A DNA stretch of 7,146 nucleotides from JBHGBB01 sp041946755 (GTDB lineage: Bacteria; UBP4; UBA4092; JAOAEQ01), in assembly GCA_041946755.1 (NCBI GenBank), contig JBHGBB010000196.1, positions 1 to 7,146 of the forward strand. Direction: 5' to 3'. The position numbers were made by a program, and so were the translations under genes. A model generated the notes under the pieces. The model saw nothing but the letters and a program-made list of their open reading frames with translations, was not told the DNA's origin and did no database searches. Shown one piece after another: positions 6,492 through 7,146 of the stretch (position 1 is its first letter; each line of letters begins with the position of its first letter).

Positions 6492-6522
6492 ATCCGAAAT
6501 TCGAATATCGAATCTCGAAACC
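6488..6522. repeat. heptanucleotide array overlapping the stop codon (downstream array)
   Basis: Five 7-nt units lie in exact register: CTAAATC (6488, containing the TAA stop), CGAAATT (6495), CGAATAT (6502), CGAATCT (6509) and CGAAACC (6516). The consensus (CGAA plus three variable bases) differs from that of the upstream array. The array sits between the coding end and the terminator. Confidence 0.65.
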
Positions 6523-6558
6523 ATCAAGGATAAAAACAAAACATAAAATCCGATAAAT

Positions 6559-6591
6559 GGGGCTGAACAAGTTCAGCCCTTTTTTCTTTTT
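6559..6591 (+). terminator. strong rho-independent terminator after the giant gene
   Basis: GGGCTGAA (6560-6567) pairs perfectly with TTCAGCCC (6572-6579) around a CAAG loop. An extra G-T pair (6559/6580) extends the stem, and a T-tract starting at 6580 follows (TTTTTTCTTTTT). It lies 68 nt after the stop codon and separates the giant gene from the next one. Confidence 0.9.
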
Positions 6592-6669
6592 AAATTTGAG
6601 CTAAATTATTCTATTCTTTCCAATTCTACCTTAAAATTGCATCGGGCTAAAAAATAGCATTAAATAAAC

Positions 6670-6698
6670 TTGACAAATAGTGAAAAAGGGACTATAAA
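6670..6698 (+). promoter_or_regulatory. sigma-70-type promoter of the downstream exported-protein gene
   Basis: A perfect TTGACA at 6670-6675, a 17-nt spacer, and TATAAA (5 of 6) at 6693-6698. Transcription should start near 6705. The terminator upstream makes this the likely independent promoter of the gene starting at 6830. Confidence 0.8.
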
Positions 6699-6816
6699 TA
6701 AACGATAAAATTTAATTGGTTATATTGCGAGGCAGCGATAATATTTAGGTATTGGATATAAAAAAGGCGATGTAACGAGCGTATCGATAGTATAAAATAA
6801 ATTATTAATTATTATT

Positions 6817-6823
6817 GAAAGGA
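6817..6823 (+). promoter_or_regulatory. ribosome binding site of the downstream gene
   Basis: GAAAGGA at 6817-6823 stands 6 nt before ATG 6830-6832. It is weaker than the GGAGG of the giant gene. It supports this start, which is followed directly by a signal peptide. Confidence 0.75.
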
Positions 6824-6829
6824 ATATAC

Positions 6830-7146
6830 ATGCAAGGAATAAATCAGCGATTTATTTTGGTTTTAATATTGCTCAGCTTCTGTATGGCGGCGATTTCGAT
6901 AGCAATTCCGCTGCGCATCAATTACCAAGGGGTATTGAAAAATAAGAGCACTGGTCAAGTTTTGCCGGATGGGGATTATAGTGTTACCTTCCGATTATAT
7001 ACGGCAAGTACCGGTGGGAGTGCGGTATGGAGTGAGGCGACTACGGTAACGATCACCAATGGGATTTTGAACTATCAGTTAGGGAGCGCGGTAACGTTAT
7101 CATTATCGTTTAATGCGACTTATTATCTCGGGGTGCAAATCTCCGG
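6830..7146 (+). CDS. exported protein with 'NYQG' N-terminal domain (3' end outside window)
   Basis: The first 105 residues are visible and the frame is still open at the window edge. A signal peptide (MQGINQR, then a hydrophobic run to about residue 24) is probably cleaved after SIA (residue 25). The mature start PLRINYQGVL is followed by LPDGDYSVTFRLYTASTGG, AVWSEATTVTITNGIL, YQLGS and TYYLGVQISG. From family knowledge this block (x-INYQG-x-L...G-x-Y-x-[VM]-x-F-x-[LI]-Y...W-[ST]-E...V-x-x-x-x-G...LG) opens many secreted bacterial proteins. In those, it is often followed by long repeat, collagen-like or tail-fibre-like regions. The remainder is not visible, so the final architecture is unknown. 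Its own promoter and the terminator before it indicate a separate transcription unit. A surface or extracellular structural role is inference. Confidence 0.85.
   Translation, partial: MQGINQRFILVLILLSFCMAAISIAIPLRINYQGVLKNKSTGQVLPDGDYSVTFRLYTASTGGSAVWSEATTVTITNGILNYQLGSAVTLSLSFNATYYLGVQIS

Larger units (their letters stand above)
6592..6829 (+). other. AT-rich intergenic region and leader of the next gene
   Basis: The full spacer between the two coding regions is 338 nt (6492-6829) and holds, in order, the heptamer array, the terminator, and a strong promoter at 6670-6698. A leader of about 125 nt follows. I see no tRNA, recognised riboswitch or convincing small gene in it. The run near 6800-6816 is almost pure A/T. 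Confidence 0.7.

Noticed and set aside
6646..6658. GCTA...TAGC as a second terminator or regulatory hairpin
   Set aside because: The stem is only 4 bp with no T-tract, which is too weak to support a call.
6705..6829. Riboswitch in the ~125-nt leader of the downstream gene
   Set aside because: The sequence is very AT-rich and I could not match it to a known conserved core such as the c-di-GMP (GEMM) motif.

Overview
The window reads as a stretch of chromosome from a diderm (Gram-negative-type) bacterium with moderate to low G+C, probably an uncultured or candidate-phylum lineage. This is inferred from a giant exported beta-helix protein, the 'NYQG' type of exported protein next to it, AT-rich spacers, and sigma-70-like promoters. 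No rRNA, tRNA or housekeeping marker is present, so the taxon cannot be fixed.

Layout, all on the + strand. (1) Positions 1-128: the 3' end of a gene for a membrane protein, best read as the last helix of an MFS_3-type (EntS-like) transporter. (2) Positions 129-368: a spacer with a TTGACA promoter candidate, a degenerate heptanucleotide repeat array that inverts halfway, and a perfect GGAGG ribosome binding site. (3) Positions 369-6491: one gene of 2040 codons for a secreted right-handed parallel beta-helix protein. It has a signal peptide, seven tandem modules of about 199 residues, a C-terminal beta-helix region with the NWWG...PWL signature, a cadherin/Ig-like domain, a linker I do not recognise, and two tandem lectin-like (jelly-roll) domains. 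(4) Positions 6492-6829: a spacer with a second heptamer array that begins on the stop codon, a strong intrinsic terminator, and a strong sigma-70-type promoter followed by a leader of about 125 nt. (5) Positions 6830-7146: the 5' end of a gene for another exported protein with the 'INYQG...G.Y..TFRLY' N-terminal domain; it runs off the window.

The two complete intergenic regions suggest three separate transcription units, not an operon. The giant gene has its own promoter and terminator, and the next gene has its own promoter. The giant protein and its neighbour both look like envelope or extracellular structural/binding proteins. No catalytic function can be read from either.

The most unusual signals are two: the exact 7-nt periodicity of the arrays hugging both ends of the giant gene, and the architecture of the repeat protein. 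In the latter, five internal modules share a shortened form while the two outer modules keep a longer one, a cysteine recurs about once per helical coil, and a Ca-loop-like motif recurs with an Asn-to-Tyr change in six of seven copies.
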